From the NCBI RefSeq assembly GCF_019343455.1, contig NZ_CP049362.1, positions 2,542,001 to 2,606,000 on the forward strand: DNA of 64,000 nucleotides, written 5' to 3'. The translations under genes and the position numbers were made by a program. Below, one piece after another: positions 7,862-16,754 of the stretch. The stretch is from Alcaligenes ammonioxydans. GTDB lineage: Bacteria; Pseudomonadota; Gammaproteobacteria; Burkholderiales; Burkholderiaceae_B. Numbering within the stretch: position 1 is the first letter of the stretch; each line of letters starts with the position of its first letter. The notes below the pieces were generated by a model, which did no database searches, was not told the DNA's origin, and worked only from the letters and a program-made list of their open reading frames with translations.

Positions 7862-9187
7862 ATGACGAGCAGCACCCTCGTGGACGGCGCGCGCGCCTTG
7901 TCCGCTGATAAACAAGAACTGGACCAGATCTACAAGAAGGTCATGTGGCGGATCTTGCCCTTTATTTTTCTGCTGTGGATGCTGGCCTGGATAGACAGGC
8001 TCAATATTGGTTTTGCCAAACTGCAAATGCAGCCCGAACTCGGGTTCTCCGAAACGGTGTACGGCATAGGCGCGGGGATCTTCTTTCTGGGGTATTTCTT
8101 TTTTGAAGTACCCAGCAACTGGTTGCTGCTGCGCATTGGTGCGCGCAAGACCTTGGCCCGTATCGCCTTTGGCTGGGGGCTGATCTGTGTACTGATGATG
8201 TTTACCAAAACAGCTGCCTACTTTTATGTGATGCGCTTTCTGCTGGGTGCGTTCGAGGCCGGCTTTCAGCCTGGCGTGCTGCTGTTCCTGACGTTCTGGT
8301 TCCCGGCTCATCGGCGAGCCAAAGCCTTCGCGGTCTTCATCTCGGCCTCGGCGGTGGCCTCGGTGGTAGGCGCGCCCCTGGCGGGCCTGATCATGACCCG
8401 CCTGGACGGGGTCAACGACTGGTCTGGCTGGCAATGGTTGTTCCTGCTTGAAGGGCTGCCCACAATTTTTGCTGGCATTCTGGCCGTGATGTTCATCGTC
8501 GACAGCCCCGAAAAAGCCAGTTGGCTCAGTCAACGGGAAAAAGATCTGATCAAGCAAGAACTGGCTCTGGACGCCAAGGCCGCAGGACCACGCGAACACA
8601 GCTTCAAAAAAGCCTTGGGCAACCCCGACCTGTGGACCTTGACCCTGATGTTTTTTGGCATTGTGGCTGCCAACTCCACCTTGGCCTTTTTCGCGCCCAC
8701 CCTGGTTCGCTCACTGGGCCCCAGCGATCCTTTACAGGTTGGCCTGCTGGTCGGACTGGTCTATGTCTTTGGAGCGGTCTTTCAACTGGCGCTGGGCTTT
8801 AGTGCCGACCGTCATCGCGAAGCCCGTCTGCACACCGGCGTCCCTGTCATCATCGGAGCAATCGGTCTGGCGGGGGTAGGACTGTTCCTGGGCAATAACA
8901 CTGCCCTGGCCTTTATCAGCCTGATTATTGCCGTGTCCGGCACCATGGGATGCATTCCTGTTTACTGGCAATTGCCCAACGCGGTCCTGGCGGGCTCGGC
9001 GGCAGCTATCGGGGTGGCCTTCATTAACTCTGTCGCCAATCTGGCCGGCTTTGGCGCGCCCTTTATGTTGGGCGCCCTCAAAGACTCCAGCGGCAGCTTC
9101 CAAAGTGGCTTGTGGATTATCGCGGCTCTGGAGCTGGCTGTGGGCTTATGGATTCTGTCCTTTCGCAAGCGGCAGCATAAAGGCTGA
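7862..9187 (+). CDS. MFS transporter, anion:cation symporter (ACS) family
   Basis: The 441-residue protein has twelve predicted membrane segments. Its N-terminus, WMLAWIDRLNIGFAKLQM followed by IFFLGYFFFEVPSNWLLLRI, is diagnostic of the ACS family (phthalate, tartrate, hexuronate and 4-hydroxyphenylacetate permeases). GARKTLARI follows the second helix, and FWFPAHRRAKAF is at the 4-5 loop. It probably imports a carboxylate in symport with protons; the exact substrate cannot be read. AGGAG 6 nt before the ATG supports the start. A terminator lies immediately downstream, closing the MFS/racemase/MFS unit before kynB. Confidence 0.88.
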   Translation: MTSSTLVDGARALSADKQELDQIYKKVMWRILPFIFLLWMLAWIDRLNIGFAKLQMQPELGFSETVYGIGAGIFFLGYFFFEVPSNWLLLRIGARKTLARIAFGWGLICVLMMFTKTAAYFYVMRFLLGAFEAGFQPGVLLFLTFWFPAHRRAKAFAVFISASAVASVVGAPLAGLIMTRLDGVNDWSGWQWLFLLEGLPTIFAGILAVMFIVDSPEKASWLSQREKDLIKQELALDAKAAGPREHSFKKALGNPDLWTLTLMFFGIVAANSTLAFFAPTLVRSLGPSDPLQVGLLVGLVYVFGAVFQLALGFSADRHREARLHTGVPVIIGAIGLAGVGLFLGNNTALAFISLIIAVSGTMGCIPVYWQLPNAVLAGSAAAIGVAFINSVANLAGFGAPFMLGALKDSSGSFQSGLWIIAALELAVGLWILSFRKRQHKG

Positions 9188-9213
9188 AACAGTGTGCCCG
9201 CCTTGAGCGGGAC

Positions 9214-9258
9214 GCAGCCCGAAACGCAACCGTGACACGGATTTCGGGCTGCTTTTTT
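9214..9258 (+). terminator. Rho-independent terminator after the ACS-family MFS gene
   Basis: GCAGCCCGAAA (9214-9224) pairs perfectly with TTTCGGGCTGC (9242-9252), followed by six T. Confidence 0.9.
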
Positions 9259-9438
9259 ACAGCGCACAATGGTGGCGCCCCGTGCAGTGAGACTGGGTAA
9301 TACGCTGATTTCGATGCCCAATACAGGACCTTGTCACGTTGTCGCCCGGATCAGGCTAGAGCCAAGCGCACCGCCACGCCGATGGGCCGGGAATCCTCTA
9401 CACTGACTCTTACTTCTTTTAGCAGCAGCGAGCACAGC

Positions 9439-10068
9439 ATGCGTACGATCTGGGACATTTCCCCGCCTGTCAGTGATCGATCGCCGGTTTTCCCCGGTGA
9501 CACCGCCTACCAGCAACGCTGGACAGCCACCCTGGACACCCACTGCCCGGTCAATGTGGCGGAAATCCGCTTGTCTACCCATCTGGGGGCGCATGCCGAC
9601 GCCCCCCTGCACTACGACCCTCACGGCCCAAGTGCCGGCCACATGGCGCTGGAGCCATTTCTGGGACCCTGCCGCGTCATCCACGCCCGTCATGGCCGCC
9701 CACTGATCGAGCCAGCCGATCTGCTGCCTCATTTGAGCAATTGCCCGCCGCGCATCCTGGTCAGTACCACCGCCAAGGCCAAGTACGATGCCTGGAGCGA
9801 TCATTTCACAGCCTTCGCCCCTTCAAGTTTGCAATTATTAGCCGACCAGGGCATACAGCTGGTGGGCATCGACACGCCCAGCGTCGATCCGGCCAGCAGC
9901 AAGACACTGGAAAGTCATCAGGTCCTACGTCATCATGCTATGCGCGTGCTCGAAAATCTGGTGTTGGACGAAATTGCTCCGGGCGACTACGAGCTCATCG
10001 CTTTGCCTCTGGCCCTGATTCAGGCAGATGCGAGTCCGGTTCGTGCCATTCTCCGCTCTCTGGACTGA
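9439..10068 (+). CDS. kynB: Kynurenine formamidase (arylformamidase, cyclase family)
   Basis: The chosen start MRTIWDISPPVSDRSPVFPG matches the KynB N-terminus, so the open frame upstream of 9439 is not used. The 209-residue length is typical. The metal-binding signature THLGAHADAPLHY (near residue 50) and GIDTPSVDPASSKTL (near 140) are KynB hallmarks, and the C-terminus YELIALPLALIQADASPVRA matches the family end. It hydrolyses N-formyl-kynurenine to kynurenine in tryptophan catabolism. Kynureninase and tryptophan dioxygenase genes, often linked as kynBUA, are not in the window, so this copy is an orphan, separated from the upstream transporter by a terminator. Confidence 0.88.
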   Translation: MRTIWDISPPVSDRSPVFPGDTAYQQRWTATLDTHCPVNVAEIRLSTHLGAHADAPLHYDPHGPSAGHMALEPFLGPCRVIHARHGRPLIEPADLLPHLSNCPPRILVSTTAKAKYDAWSDHFTAFAPSSLQLLADQGIQLVGIDTPSVDPASSKTLESHQVLRHHAMRVLENLVLDEIAPGDYELIALPLALIQADASPVRAILRSLD

Positions 10069-10517
10069 CAGCAGGACGCGAACTGCCAACCATCCACTGA
10101 CCTTCTCGACTCGACCTGGTCCGCACGATAGGAAGCACCCGCCACCAGCACTAGGCACCCCGTGTTCGAACACATAGAGCTGCCACTTCTCTGCGGCACG
10201 GCCAGGCACGGTTTTGCGTGCTTTCCAGGCAGACACGGGGCGGTTCAATCCACGCCTTGTTGCACTTGTGCCGCGCTTTTGCCGAGTTTTCTTTGAAAAG
10301 CGCCTGCTCAATGCTAAAATTTCAGGCTTTATCGGATACGTGGCAAAAAGTCTTTAGGCATTATTCAATCGGGCGCTTTACAAACCCGGTTAAAAAAACA
10401 GTCCTCTAGCTTTTTAGTGCCGGTATTTACAGGACGAGGACGTGAGCCCTGCTTTACGCCATTTTTTGTAGATACGTGCCTTGCTGGCGGTCCTAACTTG
10501 TCAAAACAGGAATCATC
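10069..10517. other. Intergenic region between kynB and rpmE2
   Basis: 449 bp with no convincing gene. Short open frames on both strands lack recognisable content. A promoter-like pair lies at 10294-10321 and a GC-rich segment with weak short inverted repeats near 10195-10240. No tRNA or known riboswitch pattern was recognised. Confidence 0.5.
10294..10321 (+). promoter_or_regulatory. Candidate sigma70 promoter upstream of rpmE2
   Basis: TTGAAA (10294-10299), a 16-bp spacer, then TAAAAT (10316-10321). If used, it would give a leader of about 190 nt before rpmE2, so a closer promoter is also possible. Confidence 0.4.
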
Positions 10518-10784
10518 ATGAAAGAAGGCATTCACCCAGAATACCGTGACGTGGTGTTTCTGGACCTGCAAACGGGCAACTCCTTTATCACCCGTTCCAC
10601 CGTCCAGACTCGCGAAACCACCGAAAAAGACGGCAAGACCTACCCGCTGTTCAAGTGTGACGTGACGTCCGAGTCGCACCCCTTCTACACGGGCGCTCAA
10701 ACCCGTATCGTGGAAACTGGCCGCGTTGAAAAATTCCGCGCCCGTTTTGCCCGTACGGCTGGTACCGTCAAGAAAGGCGAATAA
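10518..10784 (+). CDS. rpmE2: 50S ribosomal protein L31, type B
   Basis: The 88-residue protein begins [20 protein letters not shown], with SESHPFYTG near residue 52 and a basic C-terminus ([16 protein letters not shown]). It lacks the Cys quartet of zinc-binding L31, so it is the type-B (C-minus) form, which is found as the main copy in many betaproteobacteria and as a zinc-starvation paralogue elsewhere. It is a ribosomal large-subunit protein at the intersubunit bridge. AGGA lies 7 nt upstream of the ATG, and a strong terminator follows 30 nt after the stop, so it is monocistronic. Confidence 0.96.
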   Translation: MKEGIHPEYRDVVFLDLQTGNSFITRSTVQTRETTEKDGKTYPLFKCDVTSESHPFYTGAQTRIVETGRVEKFRARFARTAGTVKKGE

Positions 10785-10815
10785 GCTCTCTTTCTCGGCA
10801 TACCGCGTTCAGCGC

Positions 10816-10843
10816 AAAAAGGCAGCTTTGGCTGCCTTTTTTT
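10816..10843 (+). terminator. Rho-independent terminator after rpmE2
   Basis: GGCAGC/GCTGCC stem with loop TTTG (10821-10836), preceded by five A and followed by seven T. Confidence 0.93.
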
Positions 10844-11072
10844 ATCCGCCGGGCCGCCCCAAGGTCAATAGCCCCCTCGGGGATGAGTCCGGATACACAA
10901 CAGCTCATTGCGAACTGCTGTGTGCCTGGCGAATCCAAGCCGCATTCAGGCCGCGAGGTGGAGCGCAAGCCCAAGGCGCTGCGTGGGGGTCCTTTTTTAC
11001 CGCAAATTTCGCGGCCAAGGCGCCCCCTTTGCATTAAGATAGGGCGAATCAACAGACTGTTTTACCCTAGAC

Positions 11073-12833
11073 GTGTCATCCAGCCTCATACCCACCTCCA
11101 CCCCTGCCCGCCTGACCGCCACCGCTGCCGTCAAACTCCCCCGCCTGGTTCTTCTTGTTGTTGGGACCATCTATATTCTTGCGGGCCTGTTTTTTCGTGA
11201 CCCCTGGAAAGCAGACGATGTCATCGGGCTGGCGACCATGTTGACCGCTTTGTCTGACCCCAGCGGTCAGGCCCTGTTGTTGCCCCAGGTAGGAGATCTG
11301 GCCCATGCCCAGGACGGCCCACTGAGCACCTGGCTGGGTGCCCTGTTCATCACGCTCTTTGCCCCCCTGCTCAAACTCTTCACCTCCGAGCTGAATGCCA
11401 ACATCGTGGCATCCCGCCTGCCCAATCTGCTGTGGTTCGGCATGCTGGCGGCCTCGGTCTGGCACAGTGCATACTGGTTGGCCCGCCGCCCAGAGGCTCA
11501 ACCGCTGCGTCTGCCCTTCGGAGGCGAGCCGTCCTCCACCGCATATGGACGCATGATTGCCGATGCCACCTTGCTGCTGACCGTTGCAACCGTGGGCATC
11601 ATCTGGCGCATGCACGAAACCTCGGAAGTGCCCGCCATCATCGCTTTGCAGGCACTGGCTTTATACAGCCTGGTGCGCATGTTCGACCGCCCGGCATCGG
11701 GAGCGATCATGCTGGGCCTGTCCCTGGGCGCCTGCTTCCTGACCCGTGGCTGGCTGGGAGCCGGCCCCATCATGCTGGCAACCGTTTTGTGCTTTATTCC
11801 CCGGGGCCCCTTGCGCCAGCATAGCCAATGGCTGGCCCTCAGTGCTGTCCTGACGCTGGCAATCATCATGGCATGGTGGATACCCGCCAAACGGGTCAGC
11901 GTGTATTGGACCGAGCAATGGCGTCTTTGGCATCTGGCCGCCTGGGGGTGGGCCGGCTTCAAGGAGCAGTTGAACAACCTGCGCGATCTGCTGTGGTTCC
12001 TCTGGCCGATCTGGCCTTTGGCCTTGCTGGCGCTGTGGCAATGGCGCAGTTGGCTCAAGGCGCCCCACATTTATGTGCCCGCCATCAGCTTTCTGGTCCC
12101 CTTGCTCAGCCTGCTCTTCATGCGCGATGCTTTCGAGCCAGAATATGCCTTGCTGGTGGTTCCCTGCGCCATTCTGGCTGCCTTCTCGCTGCCCACCTTG
12201 CGTCGGGGGGTCATCAACACCCTGGACTGGTTTGCCATCATGTGTTTCTCACTGACGGCAGCCACGGTCTGGCTGGGCTGGATCGCCCAGCAAACGGGCT
12301 GGCCACGGCAGATTTCACACAATATTGCCCGCCAGACCCAGGGATACGACACGTTCATCTCCTGGCCGGTCATGATCATTGCCGTGCTCGGCACGCTTGC
12401 CTGGATTGCGCTGGTGCGCTGGCGCCTGTCAAGCAATCCGCCTGGCTTGCTGCGCGGTACCGTCTTGTCGGCGGGTGGCCTGATTACGACCTGGCTCCTG
12501 CTGGTCACGCTGTGGATGCCTTCGTTAGACTACGTACGTAGTTACCGCGAAGTGTCTGGCGAATTGTCCGCGGCTTTGCGTGAACACAAGCAGCCCTGCG
12601 AATGCCTGCGCTCCTGGGGACTGGGCTCGGGACAACGGGCCTCCTTCCTGGTGTTTGACAACATCAACATCAACTTCGACAATCGCTGCTCCCTGGTACT
12701 GGAACAGTTCTCCTTGCGCGATCTGCAGGACGGCAAGGCCCCTATTCCGGACAATGCCGTCCAGCTCTGGCAAGGCAAACGCGGGCCAGATCGTCACGAA
12801 GCATTTCGTCTGCTGCGCATACAGGCTCACTAA
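11073..12833 (+). CDS. Polytopic glycosyltransferase of the ArnT/PMT (GT39/GT83-like) type
   Basis: A 586-residue membrane protein with about eleven to thirteen hydrophobic segments and a soluble C-terminal tail. RDPWKADDV near residue 47 sits in the first periplasmic loop, where PMT_2/ArnT enzymes keep acidic catalytic residues; TRGWLGAG near 225 and FEPEYALLVVPC near 353 also fit. Such enzymes move a sugar from a polyprenyl-phosphate carrier onto lipid A, protein or another acceptor at the periplasmic face. The start is GTG with no upstream in-frame ATG. It ends 9 nt before the MATE gene, indicating cotranscription. Acceptor and sugar are unknown. Confidence 0.8.
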   Translation: MSSSLIPTSTPARLTATAAVKLPRLVLLVVGTIYILAGLFFRDPWKADDVIGLATMLTALSDPSGQALLLPQVGDLAHAQDGPLSTWLGALFITLFAPLLKLFTSELNANIVASRLPNLLWFGMLAASVWHSAYWLARRPEAQPLRLPFGGEPSSTAYGRMIADATLLLTVATVGIIWRMHETSEVPAIIALQALALYSLVRMFDRPASGAIMLGLSLGACFLTRGWLGAGPIMLATVLCFIPRGPLRQHSQWLALSAVLTLAIIMAWWIPAKRVSVYWTEQWRLWHLAAWGWAGFKEQLNNLRDLLWFLWPIWPLALLALWQWRSWLKAPHIYVPAISFLVPLLSLLFMRDAFEPEYALLVVPCAILAAFSLPTLRRGVINTLDWFAIMCFSLTAATVWLGWIAQQTGWPRQISHNIARQTQGYDTFISWPVMIIAVLGTLAWIALVRWRLSSNPPGLLRGTVLSAGGLITTWLLLVTLWMPSLDYVRSYREVSGELSAALREHKQPCECLRSWGLGSGQRASFLVFDNININFDNRCSLVLEQFSLRDLQDGKAPIPDNAVQLWQGKRGPDRHEAFRLLRIQAH

Positions 12834-12842
12834 GTTTTCATC

Positions 12843-14264
12843 ATGTCCTCCGTGTTTCATCACAACTGGAAGGGTCAGGCAGGCCAGATCCTGCGCCAGG
12901 CCTGGCCCGTGCTGGTCGGCTCCTGGGCAGGTATCGCTTTTGGCGTTCTGGATACGGTGATGGTTGGCCACAGCAGCGCCATAGACCTGCAGGCCATGGG
13001 CCTGGGCGTTTCCATTTACATCACCGTTTTTATCGGTTTAATGGGGGTCATCCACGCCCTGATCCCGATCATTGCCCAGCAATTTGGCGCACGCCGCCTT
13101 ACAGAAGTGGGCCGCTGGTGGGGGCAAGGAGTATGGCTGGCCCTTTTGCTCACCCTGATCGGCACCTTGGGGCTGGCGTTTCCGGATATATGGCTGCGCT
13201 GGTCAGGTGACCTGAGCCCTGAGGTTCATGAGCGGGTCACCTGGTATCTGCGCAGCCTGATACTGGCCTTGCCTGCCGCTCTGGTATTCAGGACAATTTA
13301 CTGCCTGGGGACGGCAACCTCGCATCCCAAGGCGGTCATGTTGATCAACCTGTTCAGCGTGGCCTTCAAGGCTCTATTCAACTGGGTGCTGATTTTTGGC
13401 AAACTGGGTTTGCCGGCAATGGGTGCCGTAGGCTCAGGTCTGGCGACCACGGTCGTGTCCTGGCTGATGCTGGCCGCCGGCCTATGGCTGCTACGTGCCG
13501 ACCGCTATTACCAACCCTTTAGCCTCAAACTGGGCCTGCCCACCTGGGCAGCACAGAAAGAACTGCTGCGCCTGGGTCTGCCCATGGGCGGCTCTTACCT
13601 GATTGAAATCTGCGCCTTCAGCTTCATGGCCTTGCTCGTCGCGCGTGAAGGTGTATTTGCGTCTGGCGCTCACCAGATCATGGCCAATCTGGCCGCCGTC
13701 TGCTTTATGGTGCCTATGGCAGTGGGCGTAGCAGCCGCCTCAGTCAGCGCACAGGCGATTGGCGCGGGACAGTTTCATCGTGCCCGCCATGTGGGCATGT
13801 TAAGCCTGGCCATCGTACTGGCCGGGGTTGCCCTTACCATTACCTTGCTGGTGCTGCTGCGACCCAGCCTGGCCAATGCCTACACCGACGATCCCGATGT
13901 CGCCCTGCTGGCCCTGCTCTTGCTGCAGCTACTGCCTTTCTTCCACTTTTGCGATGCGTTCCAGTGCCTGATCTCCTATCTGCTGCGCGCTTACAAAGTG
14001 GCTTTTGTACCCATGCTGCTGCAGTTTTTCGCCTTGAGCGTGCTGGGGCTGGGTGGAGGCTGGTGGTTTGGTTTTGGCCCAGGCGCCGGAGCATTGGACA
14101 GTATCATTCAATGGCTGGCACCAGGCGCTCCCCTAGGCGCCGCAAGCCTGTGGACCATGGCCAGTCTGGGATTGGGAGCCTCCGCCTTGCTGCTGCTGTT
14201 CTGGTACAGCCACATATTGCGTCTCTACAATCCCGCGCGGCGCAAGACTTGCACCCATCAATAG
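12843..14264 (+). CDS. MATE family efflux transporter
   Basis: The 473-residue protein has twelve predicted membrane helices in two homologous halves. The N-terminal pattern WPVLVGSWAGIAFGVLDTVMVG and the second-half repeat LRLGLPMGGSYLIEICAFSFM are characteristic of NorM/DinF-type MATE transporters (Na+- or H+-driven export of cationic compounds) of the MOP superfamily, which also includes lipid flippases. It lies 9 nt after the ArnT-like glycosyltransferase and probably shares its transcript, ending at the bidirectional terminator at 14413. A role in resistance is the default guess; a link to the glycosyltransferase is speculative. Confidence 0.88.
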   Translation: MSSVFHHNWKGQAGQILRQAWPVLVGSWAGIAFGVLDTVMVGHSSAIDLQAMGLGVSIYITVFIGLMGVIHALIPIIAQQFGARRLTEVGRWWGQGVWLALLLTLIGTLGLAFPDIWLRWSGDLSPEVHERVTWYLRSLILALPAALVFRTIYCLGTATSHPKAVMLINLFSVAFKALFNWVLIFGKLGLPAMGAVGSGLATTVVSWLMLAAGLWLLRADRYYQPFSLKLGLPTWAAQKELLRLGLPMGGSYLIEICAFSFMALLVAREGVFASGAHQIMANLAAVCFMVPMAVGVAAASVSAQAIGAGQFHRARHVGMLSLAIVLAGVALTITLLVLLRPSLANAYTDDPDVALLALLLLQLLPFFHFCDAFQCLISYLLRAYKVAFVPMLLQFFALSVLGLGGGWWFGFGPGAGALDSIIQWLAPGAPLGAASLWTMASLGLGASALLLLFWYSHILRLYNPARRKTCTHQ

Positions 14265-14412
14265 GCAAGAGGCTGCCGCTTAGCGCCTTGAGCTCGCCGC
14301 ACTTATAAAAGGGCGGGTAAAGGCGCTCCTGAGTTGGGAGGAACAGGCACCCCTACCAGTGGGGGCCGACAAACCCATCCGGTACTGCCTGCAGCACGAA
14401 GAACCCAGCAAG

Positions 14413-14442
14413 AAAAGGGCCTGTTAGGAAACAGGCCCTTTT
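14413..14442. terminator. Bidirectional terminator between the MATE gene and the proV-like gene
   Basis: AAAAGGGCCTGTT (14413-14425) pairs perfectly with AACAGGCCCTTTT (14430-14442) around a 4-nt loop. Flanking A and T runs allow use from either side. Confidence 0.92.
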
Positions 14443-14473
14443 CTTGTTTGCTGCGAGCACAACAACACGTTCG

Positions 14474-15736
14474 TCAACGCACTTGGCTGCCCTCAATGGC
14501 CTCCAGAACTGCCGCAGTATCGTCTTTGACGGTGTTGGGTGATGCCTCGACCGCATCAATGAGTGGGCTAACCAGATCCACTACCTTGCTGCGCGAGAGC
14601 AAACCCAGAAACTCGTCGTTCTCACCAGTAACCGCCAAGGGCTCGCTGCTACGCAGCAATTGACCGAGAATCTCATCCAGTCCCATGGTGGCGGGTACCG
14701 AACTCATCTCATCTACGAACGCGGAAATATCCCGCGCACCTTGCTGCACAGCTTCCTGCGCCCGCGAACGCATCAGCACGCCCGCCAAGCGTTTGCCATC
14801 GAGCACCGGTGCATAACGCACGCCGCGCTCGCTCAAACGCTCAAGCGCATGAACCGCCCGGGTACGCATGGTAAAGGTCAGGGTCTTGCTGGAATCGCGC
14901 ACGGCATGGGCGGCATTGAGCACTTTGCTGCGGTTCACGTCCTGCAGGAACGCCTGAACATAATCGCTGGCCGGTGACAGAAGGATGTCCTCGGGAGACC
15001 CTTCCTGAATCAGCTCGCCATCTTTCAGAATGGCTATCCGGTTCCCCAATCGCAGGGCCTCGTCAAGATCATGCGTAATGAACACAATGGTCTTGTTCAA
15101 ACGAGCCTGCAGCTCCAGCAACTGATCCTGCATTTCGCGCCGAATCAAGGGGTCCAAAGCCGAGAAGGCCTCATCCATCAAAAGGATGTCGGCATCGGTT
15201 GCCAGGGCACGAGCCAGACCCACACGCTGCTGCATACCGCCAGACAACTGGTGCGGATACTGCCTTTCAAAGCCCTGCAACCCAACCTGCTCAAGCCAAT
15301 ACGTGGCTTTTTCTTCGCGAGCCGCGCGCCCCATGCCTTGTACCTGCAGGCCATAGGCCGCATTTTCCAGCACGGTGCGATGCGGAAACAGGCCAAAGCG
15401 CTGAAAGACCATGCTGATCTTTTGCTGACGGAACTGCATCAGTGCCTTGCCGTCCAGACTCATCACATCCACATCGTCCACCAGAATTTGCCCGGCAGTT
15501 GGCTCAATCAACCGGTTGAAGTGGCGGATCAAGGTGGACTTACCCGAACCGGACAAGCCCATAATGACGTAAATGCTGCCGTGCTCAATAGACAGGCTGA
15601 TGTCACGCAAGCCCAGGGTATGGCCGCTTTTTGCCAGCAGTTCGTCCTTGCGCACACCATTGCGAGCCTCATCGAGCCAGCGCTCGGGTTGAGAGCCGAA
15701 GATCTTGTAAATATTGCGCACTTCAATCTTGCTCAT
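14474..15736 (-). CDS. proV: Glycine betaine/proline ABC transporter, ATP-binding subunit with CBS domains
   Basis: The 420-residue length matches ProV/OpuAA. Walker A GLSGSGKST is near residue 60, the ABC signature LSGGMQQRVGLARAL near 165 and Walker B ILLMDEAFSALD near 188. Two CBS-type modules fill the C-terminus (about 275-415), the osmosensing region in this family. It energises uptake of compatible solutes from the cytoplasmic face. Its ATG overlaps the end of the permease gene by 4 nt (ATGA), so it is cotranscribed and translationally coupled, and it is the last gene of the unit before the terminator. Confidence 0.93.
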   Translation of the reverse strand: MSKIEVRNIYKIFGSQPERWLDEARNGVRKDELLAKSGHTLGLRDISLSIEHGSIYVIMGLSGSGKSTLIRHFNRLIEPTAGQILVDDVDVMSLDGKALMQFRQQKISMVFQRFGLFPHRTVLENAAYGLQVQGMGRAAREEKATYWLEQVGLQGFERQYPHQLSGGMQQRVGLARALATDADILLMDEAFSALDPLIRREMQDQLLELQARLNKTIVFITHDLDEALRLGNRIAILKDGELIQEGSPEDILLSPASDYVQAFLQDVNRSKVLNAAHAVRDSSKTLTFTMRTRAVHALERLSERGVRYAPVLDGKRLAGVLMRSRAQEAVQQGARDISAFVDEMSSVPATMGLDEILGQLLRSSEPLAVTGENDEFLGLLSRSKVVDLVSPLIDAVEASPNTVKDDTAAVLEAIEGSQVR

Positions 15737-16599
15737 GAGGCCTCCCGAGTCTGAAAGCGACGGCCGAACTCTTGCGTAATCCGGTCAAACAGGATGGCCA
15801 GCAGCACAATACCCAGGCCAGCCATCAGGCCACGGCCCACTTGCAGGCGGTTAATGCCTTGCAGCACTTCGTAGCCCAGCCCCCGCACACCAATCATGGA
15901 GGCGATCACCACCATGGCCAGGGCCATCATGGTTGTCTGGTTGATGCCGGCCATGATGTTGGGCATGGCTAGAGGCAATTGCACGCCATAAAGCTGCTGC
16001 CAACGATTGGAGCCGAAAGAGCGAGAGGCTTCCAGCACTTCGCTGTCGACCAGGCGTATACCCAGATCGGTTAGGCGAATGACGGGAGCAATGGCATAAA
16101 TAATCGTGGCAATCAGTGCGGCGATCTTGCCCAGATTGAACAACATCACCACGGGGATCAAATACACAAAGCTGGGCATGGTTTGCATCACATCCAGCAC
16201 CGGCATCATGATACGACGCAGCCAATTGAAGCTGGCCATCAGCAAACCCAGCGGTATGCCTATCAGCACAGACAGAAAAACGGCCACAATCATGAGCGCC
16301 AGGGTCTGCATGGCCGCATCCCACAGGCCAATCAGGCCGATCACAAACAACATGGCCCCCATGGCCACGGAGAACAGCACACGGCGGCTGGCCAGCCAAC
16401 CGAGCAGAACCACCACCAGCACCACGGCCCACCAAGGGCTGCTGCGCAGGACCGACTCCATGAAAACCAGCATATCCAGCAGGGGCTGGGTCATGGCCCG
16501 CAGGGTACTGGAATAATTGGCCACCAGATCGCCAACGAACTGATCGATGGGCAAACGTAAGGCGCGCGGATCAATCAACTCAGGAAACATAAAAAACAC
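15733..16599 (-). CDS. proW: Glycine betaine/proline ABC transporter permease
   Basis: The 288-residue protein has a long N-terminal segment and about six to seven membrane helices. The EAA-like cytoplasmic loop appears in the region around EVLEASRSFGSNRWQQL (near residue 196), followed by VQLPLAMPNIMAGINQT. This matches ProW/OpuAB permeases. It forms the inner-membrane channel of the osmoprotectant importer. A gap of 155 nt separates it from proX, longer than the 4-nt overlap with proV. That gap is GC-rich with short inverted repeats, which could lower expression of the membrane components relative to the binding protein. Confidence 0.93.
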   Translation of the reverse strand: MFFMFPELIDPRALRLPIDQFVGDLVANYSSTLRAMTQPLLDMLVFMESVLRSSPWWAVVLVVVLLGWLASRRVLFSVAMGAMLFVIGLIGLWDAAMQTLALMIVAVFLSVLIGIPLGLLMASFNWLRRIMMPVLDVMQTMPSFVYLIPVVMLFNLGKIAALIATIIYAIAPVIRLTDLGIRLVDSEVLEASRSFGSNRWQQLYGVQLPLAMPNIMAGINQTTMMALAMVVIASMIGVRGLGYEVLQGINRLQVGRGLMAGLGIVLLAILFDRITQEFGRRFQTREAS

Positions 16600-16754
16600 T
16601 CCGTAAAACTCGTGCTTGCAGCGCGGGCTTGTGGCCCGGCCATAATCCTGCCGACCCAGGACGGGCCAGGCAGAAAAGCGAGGTACGGCTCGGTTCCTGC
16701 ACCCAGACAGGATGCAGCCACCAAGGCCGGCCTCGCCCTACACCATCACGAATA

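Noticed and set aside
10069..10517. Possible structured RNA or riboswitch in the long region before rpmE2
   Set aside because: Only weak short inverted repeats were found and no known riboswitch core could be matched by eye. A covariance-model scan against Rfam would settle it; a significant hit would revive the idea.
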